A stretch of DNA of 64,000 bases, taken from assembly GCA_026770025.1 (NCBI GenBank), contig JAMXDE010000049.1:404867-468866 (forward strand). Direction: 5' to 3'. Of the stretch, positions 12,423 to 21,926 are shown piece after piece; position 1 is the stretch's first letter, and every line of letters begins with the position of its first letter. The translations under genes were made by a program, and so were the position numbers. The notes beneath the pieces are model-generated. The model worked only from the letters and a program-made list of their open reading frames with translations, was not told where the DNA came from and made no database searches. Origin of the DNA: Craspedostauros australis (taxonomy: Eukaryota > Bacillariophyta > Bacillariophyceae > Mastogloiales > Achnanthaceae).

Positions 12423-13107
12423 GGCTTTTCGTCATCAACGAGATGAAGGATTTATGAGATGATTTGGAGTCCGAGGAAGGAAGGGACGAACAGCAACAGG
12501 AACTGCTGCCATTCCTTCGCCAGCCGCCACCTTCATTGGTTTTCGCATGCGGTGAACGCTTTCCTCTTGTGTGGGTGGGCTTTTCGGTCGCCTCTTTTCG
12601 CAGCTGGGGTTGATGCCAGGTTGGGGGTGTCTTCACGATCGGTGGTGGAGCACTCGTATTGGCATGGTATCCACGAGTAGGTGGGTGACCAGGAAAGCGC
12701 CTGTCGTAGAATAGTAGAGTAGCCACGCGTACGCCGGTGGGTTGCTGCGTATGAGCACGCATACGACTATGAGTTGCTTGCACATGCATCACATGTCATG
12801 GGTGGGTGATACTGGTGGCGAAGTAAATTGGTACTGGTGGCGAAGTAAATTGGTGGTGATGTTGTCTCTGTGGCCGTTTGCTGGAACTTTGTGTGCCGAG
12901 TTTTTTGTGGAAGAACAGAACAACGTTGTCGTCTTGATGTCGCTCAGAACGATCCATTTATGGAGCAACCTCGTATCACATGTCAACGGAACTCAAATTT
13001 ATTATAAATAATAAATTTGAGTGAACGAAGGTGCAGTCGCGCCTGATCGTGACTTAAACATTAACAAAATATGGACATATTCAGAATCTACGAACAAATC
13101 TGTCGGA
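12423..13107. other. Upstream of M11 protease; intergenic
   Basis: No gene recognised. It contains a 22-bp tandem duplication of ACTGGTGGCGAAGTAAATTG near 12809-12855 and a perfect 32-bp inverted repeat at 12991-13022. The first few hundred bases above 12422 should carry the protease promoter. Confidence 0.4.
12991..13022. repeat. Perfect inverted repeat, 14-bp arms, 4-bp loop
   Basis: ACTCAAATTTATTA, loop TAAA, TAATAAATTTGAGT. It is much more AT-rich than its surroundings. Confidence 0.9.
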
Positions 13108-13352
13108 GGATGGGACAAGAACAACGAAAGCGCTCTGAAATGTCTGGGCATGCTTGGAGCATTCACAAGGATCCAAACACATCCAGGCACGCACAACACG
13201 AAAGCCAAGGACAAGGCGGCCACAGAATTCGAAGGCTCCAGCACCTGCTCGATGAGCGTAGACAACCGCTTCTGTGAGGACTCTTCCCCTCGACCGCACA
13301 AGGCGCAAAAATGTCAGAGAGAAGCTTTCTGCGCGGTTGGACGATGCCATTG
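13108..13352 (+). repeat. Dispersed 243-bp repeat, copy 2
   Basis: Direct match to 3178-3421, from AAGAACAACGAAAGCGCTCTG to GTTGGACGATGCCATT, with scattered substitutions and small indels near the edges and a central block that is identical. See copy 1 for content. Confidence 0.75.
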
Positions 13353-14176
13353 TTGCCACTCACGATGACAAGAGCGGCAGCCATGGCGCAATCTGAAAAG
13401 CAGTTCCGCCAAGGAGCACAACGAAAACTGGCAAGATCACCCCAGCAGAGTGTCTGTGGAGGTCTGATCGCCTCCTCTCAGATCCGCAGCTGATGGCACT
13501 TCTTGCGAAGTGAAGGTTCTACAAATATCCAACATATGTTCGGCATGTACTTCGTCAGATGTGCGATGCCATATCGTTGGTCATGGATATACCATATGGA
13601 AAGCATTTACAATTCGAGGCCCTTGCGAAATCGTGGCTACACAGCATTTATAGCCTGTCCAGATGTGCGACATGCATTGCTATCATGACATCCACAATAA
13701 GCCTACAGTCATCGATCATGGCAGAGAACACAAAAAGGCGAAGCTTTGGGGTTTCCGTTAAATTCGTGTTCTTCCACAGGAGTCTTCAAGTGTGTCCTTT
13801 GTTGTATTTGGAGTCTTCAAGTGTGTCCTTATATGAGTACAGGAAAGAAACCGCAAACAGTCGTTGAATCTGGGAGACCACAGAACAACAAATGTCGTTT
13901 GACTGACGACAGGTCGTCACCATCGACTCGACTCTACTCTATTCCCACTTTGCTTAGCTCGGACATCTCTGCGACTGCACTTGCCCTAAACGCCATACAA
14001 AACGGGAACGGGTTTCTTTCTCCAGACGAAGGTAAATGCAATTGAGCACATGCAGACTATGAAGGGAAGGATTGGTGGTATTACATGCGAGTCCTCCGTC
14101 ATTCAAAGGCTACCAGGTCTCCATATGCACCACTCGTGCCCGCGTGCCGACGTTTGCTCAAGCGTCCGAGGCTGCG
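13353..14176. other. Intergenic; downstream of ALKBH1-like gene
   Basis: No gene recognised. A 24-bp sequence, GGAGTCTTCAAGTGTGTCCTT with neighbours, occurs twice about 30 bp apart (about 13780-13830). Confidence 0.4.
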
Positions 14177-15808
14177 TCATGACGAGGGCCCAAAGTAAGA
14201 CCGCTGACGTGCATGATCATCCGGGTACACCTGCCGCAAGTTGATATTGATCCTGTGCATGGAAAGGTAGTGCTGCAATGCCGCATCGTCTTCTTTGGAT
14301 GTGCAGGGAGCAACCGCACCGCCCACGCTGTCGTTATAAAGTCCAGCAAGATCATTCCAACGAAGCTGGCAGGAGCGGCCCCATTTGTCGTTGGCGTCAG
14401 TGGTCTCTTTTGCTGCAAGAACCGGCGGAATAACAGATGGCGGCAGCATCTTGGCCATTCCATGATAGTTCAATCGCACATCTCCGCCCATGCAAAGCAT
14501 GTCGCCGGGCCGAATGAGGATCGGCACAACGGGCTCATCGTCTTTGGTTTTTCCGCCCAGCAGAAAGATGGCGGGACAGCCAAGGCTGAGCGAGACGATG
14601 GGCTTGTCCATGGCGATTTCCAGGTCATCCCGATGTCCGCCCATGAGAGATTTGGAATGGTAGAAGTTGACGATGCTGGCCGATGGTGTGAATCGATGGG
14701 TGGGTTCTGCTGGAGCTGCAGTTGAGTGGGGCTGCGTCGATCTTGCGTGGCTCTTGTCGTGTTCGTTAGCGTTGTGCCTGTGGCTGCCAGCCTGGTTGTT
14801 GGAATGCAGTGCCCGCATGCAGGCGGTGCCAAACATACGGCCCAGTTGGGATATAACAAACGGCATCGGTGATTTGCGATCCTCATTGTAGCTGCGGGCT
14901 GTCCAGTCGTAGTGGTACCCCATAGTAGACCAAGACAGCTTTCGGAAGGACAAGTAGGGCTTGGCGTTGTTTGGATCGTCGTTTCGTCGATGACGTTGCC
15001 TCAGTTGCTGCTTTGAACAGCGATTGCGCTCGTGATGATCGGAGGTCCCACCTTGCTTCGGCGATGGGCCATCCTGTCGCGATCGTTTGGAGGGCTGCTG
15101 TTCCTCCCCAAGGCTGCCAGCACCCACCGTGTCCAAATCTTGATTGAATCCATTCTGTCGCTTCCACAACTCCCACATGGTCACTGAATCAGACGAATTG
15201 TCGACCTCGTTGGGTTTCGGTTTGTTGAGATGAATGTTGGTGGTGTGCGGTTGCTGACAGAAGGACGAGACAGATAGGTACGCCACTTGCCGCTGCAATT
15301 CGGACGACATTGCCTGCGGCATGTACACCAACCCATCGAAACCTTTCAGACCCAACAGAGGACCATGATATGTGGAGCCGCGCGTTTGAGCTTGATCGTC
15401 GAGACCGCCGCTGGGCGAGGAGTTGGTCGTTGCGGGAGGTGCTGCAGCGGATGGTGCTGCTGATGCCGCTGTTGCTGATGATAATTGTGATGATAGTGGC
15501 TGTGATAGCTCCATGATCCTTTCATCTCGGTTCGCAGAATCAGCCGAGAAATCGACCAACTCGGACAGGAGGACTTCATCGGATGGCTGTTGCAGTTCTG
15601 ATCGTAACTCTGTCAATTCCTGCTGCTGCTGTTGCTGCTGCTCATCATTTCGATGATGTTGATTCCGCTTCACTTTCTTCTTCTTCTTTGCTTGCGCAGG
15701 CTGCCCGAGCTTCCGATATCTCGTCTGGATGCGCTTGAAGCAGGTCCATGACTGGGAATCATTGAAAGTGGGCTTGTCGGGCTGTATCGCTGCTTCCCCT
15801 TGTGTCAT
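14177..15808 (-). CDS. ALKBH1-like: AlkB-family 2-oxoglutarate/Fe(II) dioxygenase, ALKBH1-like
   Basis: Single-exon gene of 543 residues. The C-terminal half matches the ALKBH1 layout: GLKGFDGLVYMP entry, LSWSTMGYHYDW, then VNFYHSKSLMGGHRDDLE with the iron-binding H392 and D394, PIVSLSLGCPAIFLLGG, RPGDMLCMGGDVRLNYHG with H449, and INLRQVYPDD with the 2-oxoglutarate-binding R525. The N-terminal 150 residues hold a Lys run, a Gln run and Ser/Ala-rich low-complexity sequence, and a roughly 90-residue disordered insert precedes the core. The family oxidatively demethylates nucleic acids; ALKBH1 members act on tRNA and DNA in nucleus or mitochondria. Substrate here is not shown by sequence. All core catalytic residues are present. 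Confidence 0.9.
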   Translation of the reverse strand: MTQGEAAIQPDKPTFNDSQSWTCFKRIQTRYRKLGQPAQAKKKKKVKRNQHHRNDEQQQQQQQELTELRSELQQPSDEVLLSELVDFSADSANRDERIMELSQPLSSQLSSATAASAAPSAAAPPATTNSSPSGGLDDQAQTRGSTYHGPLLGLKGFDGLVYMPQAMSSELQRQVAYLSVSSFCQQPHTTNIHLNKPKPNEVDNSSDSVTMWELWKRQNGFNQDLDTVGAGSLGEEQQPSKRSRQDGPSPKQGGTSDHHERNRCSKQQLRQRHRRNDDPNNAKPYLSFRKLSWSTMGYHYDWTARSYNEDRKSPMPFVISQLGRMFGTACMRALHSNNQAGSHRHNANEHDKSHARSTQPHSTAAPAEPTHRFTPSASIVNFYHSKSLMGGHRDDLEIAMDKPIVSLSLGCPAIFLLGGKTKDDEPVVPILIRPGDMLCMGGDVRLNYHGMAKMLPPSVIPPVLAAKETTDANDKWGRSCQLRWNDLAGLYNDSVGGAVAPCTSKEDDAALQHYLSMHRININLRQVYPDDHARQRSYFGPSS

Positions 15809-16483
15809 CTTGGATCCGTTGGGAAAGAGACGAAGATGCGCGAGTCAAGGAAGTCCACGTCCACGATCGTGTGCACGTCCACGTTCATGCGCATACACAC
15901 GCTCCTGTGCATCGCTCAACTGGCCACTCAACTTGTCTGGGTTTGTGCTCGATCGGCTCCATGCCAAGCAGGTGCTGCGCGTAGAGTGCCAGACGACCTG
16001 CGTAAGTACAACTCCCGATGTCGGCAGAGAGGCGCAGATCGCGTGAATCGCTGTTGTTTATGTTGTTTGTGGTGGCAGGAGGAATGGCTGTGGTTGTGCT
16101 TGGTTTGGTGTCAGAGCGTTGATGTGGAGTTGCCGTTGAAAAAAGCGAACTGCGCTCGTGACTGTCAAGATGTACGGTTAAAACACCGCATTGAATAGTG
16201 ACCGTGAATCTGATTTCGAAACGGGCATCTCGCACATGACCGCATTGGCGAAACCAATAGCACGTTGTTCATCCAGGTTGCTACAGAGGAAAAGAGATGC
16301 ATTCAACTTGTCGATCCTGTGGCCTCCACCACGGCGCAGTCGTCATACCCAGACAGCGAGTATGAGGTAATCGTGATGTAACTGTCCAATCTACTCATGT
16401 ATCACTAGCTCGTAGTACTCCCAATCAATCTCTCTCTGTTCCTGCTTCTGCTCTCATTGCTGTCCACCCACTCACCCACTCAC
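15809..16483. other. Upstream of ALKBH1-like gene; no gene recognised
   Basis: Between the ALKBH1 start and the phosphodiesterase fragment, both on the minus strand. A 42-codon plus-strand stretch near 16254-16380 reads as protein-like text but lacks a start or a recognised family. Confidence 0.35.
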
Positions 16484-16906
16484 TCACTTCTTGCTTGGCT
16501 GAGATCCTTGCTGCGTCTGATACTTCGACATGTACATCTGCACCACGTCCTTCCCCTTGCGCTCCCATTCCTGACGATTGGCCGTGGCGTAGTTCAGGTA
16601 CTCGTCCGAAGCAACTCCGAAGACTCCACAGGTGGACAGCTTCTTGGCCAGTGGGATGAGGTAGAAGTCGAAGAATGACAGCTCGCCGGCATACCACCCC
16701 TCTGCCGGATTGGCACCATCTTCTCCAAATCTGCCTGCCAGGTAGGCTGCGTACATCTCATGGAACAGTCGTTCGTTCCACTTCAAGTACACGTGCCAGT
16801 GCTGCATCGTGTGCGACGCCTGGGTGAGATCCAAGAGGGGAACACAGATGCCTCCAACAACACAGATGGCCCCTTTGGCGTTTGCATGTCACACGATCAT
16901 GTCAAC
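16484..16906 (-). pseudogene. Orphan C-terminal piece of a cyclic-nucleotide phosphodiesterase (cyclase/PDE receptor family)
   Basis: The minus-strand frame has SHTMQHWHVYLKWNERLF, EGWYAGELSFFDFYLIPLAK and CGVFGVASDEYLNYA, which correspond to the last helices of the class I PDE domain found at the C terminus of diatom cyclase-PDE receptors. The frame is open upstream only to a stop about 75 bp before the in-frame ATG (16834). The HD metal-site part, the cyclase domains and the TM head are absent. The residue expected as metal-binding Asp just before the SHTMQHW helix appears to be Gln (TQASH), which fits a dead fragment. A short transcript from ATG 16834 (116 residues) cannot be excluded. Confidence 0.6.
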
Positions 16907-17452
16907 AGGTCACTTCTGTGGTAACTCAGCACCGGCGACGAAAAGCGCTCATCGCAGCCTTGCCATTTGCGCTATTGTCACTTGCCTGCTTCAAACACCG
17001 GAGGCACCCGGCACCATCGTCGCTTCTGTCGTTTCATGCTCTCTCGACCTTGTGGCTCGTACCAATGGAGAGCACATGTATGGTATGTTTGTCTGTCGGC
17101 ATGACCGGATCCCTCGCAGAGATAAAAAGAATGACGAGACATCACTATCCACACAAGCGTAGCTCATACATCAGAACATCGCTACAGCAGCATGTCACAA
17201 GACTTGCGCTTGTGTTTACGTGCAAGCAGCAGCTATTATACGAGATACGTGTACATAATAGCCGCAACTTGTGATGAGGGGACTCCTCTGTGGTACGAGC
17301 CAAAGAAGCTAGTGTTGGTGTGTTCGATTCGACTATACGCAATCAGTCGTCGGTTCAATTGCAGACTACAAGTATTCAGACGACTCCCTCTCTCTCTCTC
17401 TGGAGACAAGTGCGTATCCATTGGAGCCATCTACCGGCAGACAGAAACTCGC
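16907..17452. other. Intergenic; no gene recognised
   Basis: Several short frames on both strands without domain signal; a CT-rich tract near 17388-17402. Confidence 0.4.
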
Positions 17453-18673
17453 TCAATCCTTCTTGCCTCCCAATAATTCGGCATCAGCACCTGCACTTCG
17501 AAGCGGACCAAAGATGCTTTCGAGGTCAACGCCGCAGCTCGCAAGGTCGGGTACCTTGGCGGATGCGCCTTGCCCATAGAAGTCCTCTTTCTCAGTGCTA
17601 CCTGTATATGTGATGACGCACTTCATGCCCTGTGATGTGTGTGTGTGTGGGAGTGATGCGATTGGTGGCGTTTGTTTGTAGGAAGATAGAACGAAGAGAA
17701 ACGAAATGGAACGGAGGGGAATGGGATTGTGGCAACATGAGGTGAGAAGCGAACCACAAGGGCGCGCGTGCACAAGTGAACACACAAATGAGCTCATGGA
17801 GACAACAACAACATGTTGAATTGGATGTGTGCAACTTACCGCCGCGACGGCCGCGCGCAGACCAACCATGCTATCCTCGATGACGACACATTTGTCCTTG
17901 CCCAACCCGATGCGCGTGCGGGCCTCGTTGTAGATCATCGGCGATGGCTTCTTCTCGGAAACGTCGTCGCCCAGTATGCAGACATCGAGCTGGTTGATGC
18001 GCTCCTCCCCCAGCGTGACTGACAGAACCTTGGCAGCGGCTTCCTTTGTGGATGCGGAACACACGCCGACAGCGATAGTGGGATCTGCCAATGCCTCATC
18101 CATGAGCTGCAGCACGCCCGGACGCGGGACGGCCTGTTCCGCGACGAAATCACGGTAGATGGAGGTCTTGTGCGTTTGGAGCTTGTTGATCAGCGCCTGC
18201 TGTGCCTCGGGCGTTGACGGTGGTGGCTGGGAACCCACCATGGGGAACTGCTTCGTTGTATTGCGAAAATGAAAGAACATCTTGGGCTTGCCACCGCCGA
18301 TGGTATTCTGCAGCACGTCGTAGTACTCGACGGACCAAACGACCGGCTCTCCATCGATGGTCAATTCGGCAGCTTCGAATGCTGCGTTGTAGGCCAAGCG
18401 ATGGAACTCTTCCGTCTCCAAGATGACGCCGTCGCAATCGAAGAGGAGGGCGAATTCCGGATTCTCGGTCGCAAACAATGAGGTTGAGGACTGGTGCCGT
18501 TGCTGCTGCTGCTGGGAGTTGACGAAGGACTTCATCATGTGCGAGTGGGAAGGTTGCGAAACGACGAATGCGGATGCTGAGAGGCAACAGCAGAGCGATG
18601 CTGCAAGGGTCAAAGCGGTGGCCACGGAAGTGCTCATTGTCCTTCTTGATGTCGATGCTGTCATTGTCTTCAT
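17453..18673 (-). CDS. Plastid-targeted CbbY-like HAD phosphatase
   Basis: Two exons: 18673-17840 and 17629-17453, 336 residues. The N terminus is a signal peptide ending in SASAFVV, the ASAF-type motif used by diatoms for plastid import. The HAD core follows: LLFDCDGVILET (nucleophile D79, acid/base D81), a helical cap with NTIGGGKPKMFFHF, VGVCSASTKEAA (motif II), KKPSPMIYN (motif III Lys) and KCVVIEDSMVGLRAA (motif IV). The cap and GGGK stretch resemble chloroplast CbbY-like proteins, known in plants to dephosphorylate xylulose-1,5-bisphosphate, an inhibitor of Rubisco; that substrate is inferred. The start could instead be the Met at 18637, which gives a tighter signal peptide. The intron (17630-17839) is 210 bp with no in-frame stop, so an unspliced message would encode a 70-residue insertion. 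Confidence 0.88.
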   Translation of the reverse strand: MKTMTASTSRRTMSTSVATALTLAASLCCCLSASAFVVSQPSHSHMMKSFVNSQQQQQRHQSSTSLFATENPEFALLFDCDGVILETEEFHRLAYNAAFEAAELTIDGEPVVWSVEYYDVLQNTIGGGKPKMFFHFRNTTKQFPMVGSQPPPSTPEAQQALINKLQTHKTSIYRDFVAEQAVPRPGVLQLMDEALADPTIAVGVCSASTKEAAAKVLSVTLGEERINQLDVCILGDDVSEKKPSPMIYNEARTRIGLGKDKCVVIEDSMVGLRAAVAAVSCTHPIQHVVVVSMSSFVCSLVHARPCGSLLTSCCHNPIPLRSISFLFVLSSYKQTPPIASLPHTHTSQGMKCVITYTGSTEKEDFYGQGASAKVPDLASCGVDLESIFGPLRSAGADAELLGGKKD

Positions 18674-19273
18674 CCGTGTCTGTGCGTGTTTGTGCGTTCC
18701 TGCCTTCCCGCCTTCTTGCCTACGTGCGTCCGCTTCGTACTGAGTCAATGATGTCCTCAAGACGGATGCTGCAAGAACAAGGAAAGATGCGATGGGCGAT
18801 GGGGAAATGCAGAACGGTGTGATTGTTCTGAACGCTTGTCGATCACCATTGTGGCCACAACCACAGCCCTTCGTCCACATCGATGTTGTGGTTGCCCACA
18901 ATTTCGTGTTTGTGACGTTTCGAGTATCCATGGATTCGTGATTGAATCATGTGACGTCATCGTGCGTGATTGGACGGTTTCGCGCCAAGAACACTTCTCG
19001 CCAACAACTCCTCGACACGCGTCAACACAAATCAATGAGGGGCACCCTTGCGGCAAGTTCACTGTACTATACTAATAGATCGTATTCCTTTACGACTTGC
19101 AAGGACTGCGCCGAAACAAATGATGAGAGTTGAATTGAAATGCATGGCTCCCTGCTCTACATAGAGTGCTTGCGCCCACTTCTGGCTGCGCTTGCAGCTT
19201 CACCTGTACCGTACCGTGAGTGTGCTGGAGAGTACAGTACTCTCTGGAGTATAGTATTATGCTCTCGAGTACT
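18674..19273. other. Intergenic between two minus-strand genes
   Basis: Upstream region of the CbbY-like gene and downstream region of the SGNH-like gene. No further gene seen. An inverted GAGTACTCT/AGAGTACTC motif cluster lies at about 19230-19275, just past the SGNH-like stop. Confidence 0.4.
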
Positions 19274-20689
19274 CTATTCCGCTTCACCGCGCGCTTGCTC
19301 CTGCTGCATGGCGCCCTGCACCCCCATTTTGGTAGCGACGTGCGTGCGTTCGGCCCACGGCTTGGTCTCAATGTAATCATCCAGGGTCTTTTGCAAATCC
19401 TTCTCGAAGTTTTCGGGCACGAGATCCTTGAGCCACGGCCACCGCTGCAGCCACACCATGATGGTGGTCTCCCACACGATGTGAATGTTGAGATCTGAGA
19501 CGTCGCGGTAGAGATCCTTCATGAGGAGGGTGTCGGGATCGATGACCTCGTCGTAGACAGTGTCAAAGGTGAGGCCATACTGGTCGCAGTACTTCTTGAG
19601 GGAGGCATTGTACTGCTTGACACGATTCTGACGCCCCTCGACGAGGATGTCCTCCTCCTCCACGATATCTTCCTCGCCGAAGGGGATCGTTCCGTAGACC
19701 GGCAAGGACCCGCGGACCTGGTCGTCGTTCAACGGCGATGGATAGATGCCGACGATGATGATCTTGTCGGCCGGCACGACGTCCGTGAGCGTGGCCACGA
19801 ATTCCACGTAAGATTTGGCGACTTGGTCCGTGTCCAGGACGGACTTCTTGATGTACTTGGTGTAGTAGTACGATAGATGCACGTCGACGGAACCAAAGCA
19901 GAAGACGAGGCGATCCGGTCTCTTCTTTTCGACGATATGCCGTATTTCCAATCGGTTCTCGTTTCCCTCGCGGCCGACACCCTTGGCGGATCCGCCCTTG
20001 AATCCCTTGACGTGGACGAAGTCGCTCTTGATGAGGGAGAAGAGGCGGATGAAGGAGTCACCGAAGAAGAGGGCCTTGGTGGCGTGGTGGAATCGGCTGC
20101 CAGGGGCATGGTTATACCGATTTGATTTGTTGTGGAAGCGGGAGGAGGATGCACCGGATAGAGAAGAAGACGACGGCGAGGATGACGACTTGCCCTTGTC
20201 CATCGTGAGAGTGTCAGGGTCTATGTTCCATCTGGATCCCTTGGCTGGCTTGGGCGCGTCAGCGAAGCCTCCTCCCTGACGGTGATGCTGATAGTGCTGG
20301 TTGTGCTGATGATTATCGTGGCGCTCGTTGCGATGGGACTTGCGGAAGTTGCTGAATCCATCGTGATCACTCTGGCGACGCGAGGACTGCCGCTGCGAGT
20401 CCGATTCTCCAAACGCCGCCTGCAACGAGGATGCTCTGCTGGAGGTCTGCGGACGGCTGGTCGTCGTGCTGCTGGTGGACGGTCTCCCCAACGATCCTCC
20501 TGGTCGCAGTCCTCCGCCTGGAGCTGGACTCGGAGCCGGATCTGGACTTGAAGACACAGTTGACGATACAGTTGACGATGCAGTTGACGATGCAGTTGAC
20601 GATGCAGTTGAAGATGCAGCCTTTGGCTTGGTGGGAGGCATGGAGCCCTGCTCGCCTCTCAGATGCGGCGGAACGTACTTGCCACCCAT
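19274..20689 (-). CDS. KYVPPHLR-motif protein with SGNH-hydrolase-like domain
   Basis: Single exon, 471 residues from the Met at 20689 (an upstream in-frame Met at 20752 is less likely because MGGKYVPPHLRG is a natural N terminus). The first 205 residues are disordered: a KYVPPHLR motif resembling the N-terminal motif of DDX3-type RNA helicases, four-residue ASST repeats, and an Arg/His/Gln-rich stretch. The folded part begins ATKALFFGDSFIRLFSLI, with a GDS block (S212) typical of SGNH esterases, followed by DRLVFCFGSVDVHLSYYY and KIIIVGIYPSPLNDDQ. The final Asp/His block is not a clean DxxH (DVSDLNIHIVWE). I infer an SGNH-like fold acting in the cytoplasm; activity and any RNA link are unproven. 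Confidence 0.72.
   Translation of the reverse strand: MGGKYVPPHLRGEQGSMPPTKPKAASSTASSTASSTASSTVSSTVSSSPDPAPSPAPGGGLRPGGSLGRPSTSSTTTSRPQTSSRASSLQAAFGESDSQRQSSRRQSDHDGFSNFRKSHRNERHDNHQHNQHYQHHRQGGGFADAPKPAKGSRWNIDPDTLTMDKGKSSSSPSSSSLSGASSSRFHNKSNRYNHAPGSRFHHATKALFFGDSFIRLFSLIKSDFVHVKGFKGGSAKGVGREGNENRLEIRHIVEKKRPDRLVFCFGSVDVHLSYYYTKYIKKSVLDTDQVAKSYVEFVATLTDVVPADKIIIVGIYPSPLNDDQVRGSLPVYGTIPFGEEDIVEEEDILVEGRQNRVKQYNASLKKYCDQYGLTFDTVYDEVIDPDTLLMKDLYRDVSDLNIHIVWETTIMVWLQRWPWLKDLVPENFEKDLQKTLDDYIETKPWAERTHVATKMGVQGAMQQEQARGEAE
20555..20628 (-). repeat. 12-bp tandem repeat coding ASST/VSST
   Basis: About six copies of CAGTTGACGATG (plus strand) inside the N-terminal region of the SGNH-like gene; in frame, so copy number changes alter only the linker length. 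Confidence 0.85.
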
Positions 20690-21926
20690 GTTGCTCTGTT
20701 CCAATCGACTATATTGAATTGCTGTTCTGCTGAACTTCGTGCCTGTGCCCACTCAGTGAAAAGCTTGTGTCCCTATCAGTATGATCAAATACTCGTACGA
20801 CTATGAACTTGACGCCCCCTTGGTTGCTTGCCTCTCTTGGTTCCGTTTGTGTCGTCACCATGGCCATAACCACCGCCGCCATTGCGCGCGACAGGATCCT
20901 CGTTGCTGTGTTGTGTAATCTTGTTGGCTTCGTGCCAAAATCCGAGACTGCGTTCGATGGGGTCATAACCCAAGCTTCATCCTCATGTTGGACCTCCGCG
21001 ACTAACAAGAAACTGATTGTTGCATCACTACACGTGGCATATCACTATTGGTCAAGTGCAGTTGGCATGTCGGAAAGACATTGGATGCCAAGTCCCGTTT
21101 TGGCAGTGGCTTCTCTCATGATAATGCGTGACTGCCGCCACAGGTCTCCGTTCATGTCGCAGTGTCAGTCTTGTGACCTCGGATGCCATAGTGCAGCCAC
21201 AAGACTTGAAAATTTCAAAGCCAATGCACGTATCAGGGTTTGAAGGTGGTTGTATTTTGTGAGGTCACACAACATCGGCAAAGGCACACGGCGCTCACAC
21301 GACTGTGGAGAATCTCACACAAACTTGGCGGTGTCGTCGATGGAGCCGCGGAAACAAAATTCGCAGAAGTTGGTGGGTCGCGTTTGTTCTTTGTTTGCTG
21401 TTGCGATTGTTGTGACGGTTGTCGTTTTTGTCGGCTCCGCCGAATTTTGCTCATCTCCGTTGTGTGGTTCCTCTGCTGCGATTCCTCTCCGTGTTCATCG
21501 TCTCCATCGTGTTCATCCTCGTTGTCATTCTTCTTCATTGCTCTGGATTCTCTCTCTTTGTCGTTGTGGTGGGCATACTATGCTCAAGCAAAATACATGC
21601 GAATAGGTCGTAGAGTACGAGTTGAGTGCCAACAGGGAGTTGGAGGGTGACAATCGACGCAAGCATCGCACTTCGACACATACGATACCACAACATACGA
21701 TCCGATACGAAACGATACGATACTCTGGCCGATAGACCATTATACTGACTGATCCATCAATCAGAAACGACCTTCCGTGCTCACACTTGTTGGTTTTGGA
21801 GACAACGTTGGCATCAGGAGAGTTGAAGAATACTCCTGCAGCACTGCATGCTATTACGACTATATACTATTACATTCTATCATATATTCGTACGAATAGA
21901 TCGCACAACAGGAGGGCAGCTGGAGC
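20690..21926. other. Divergent intergenic region
   Basis: Lies between the minus-strand SGNH-like gene and the plus-strand gene at 21927, so it should hold both promoters. A plus-strand frame at 20803-21243 (146 codons) starts with a hydrophobic MNLTPPWLLASLGSVCVV stretch, but has no homology I can name and weak support. A run of ATACGA repeats occurs near 21680-21725. Confidence 0.4.

Noticed and set aside
14213..14725. 170-codon plus-strand ORF
   Set aside because: Antisense to the ALKBH1-like catalytic core.
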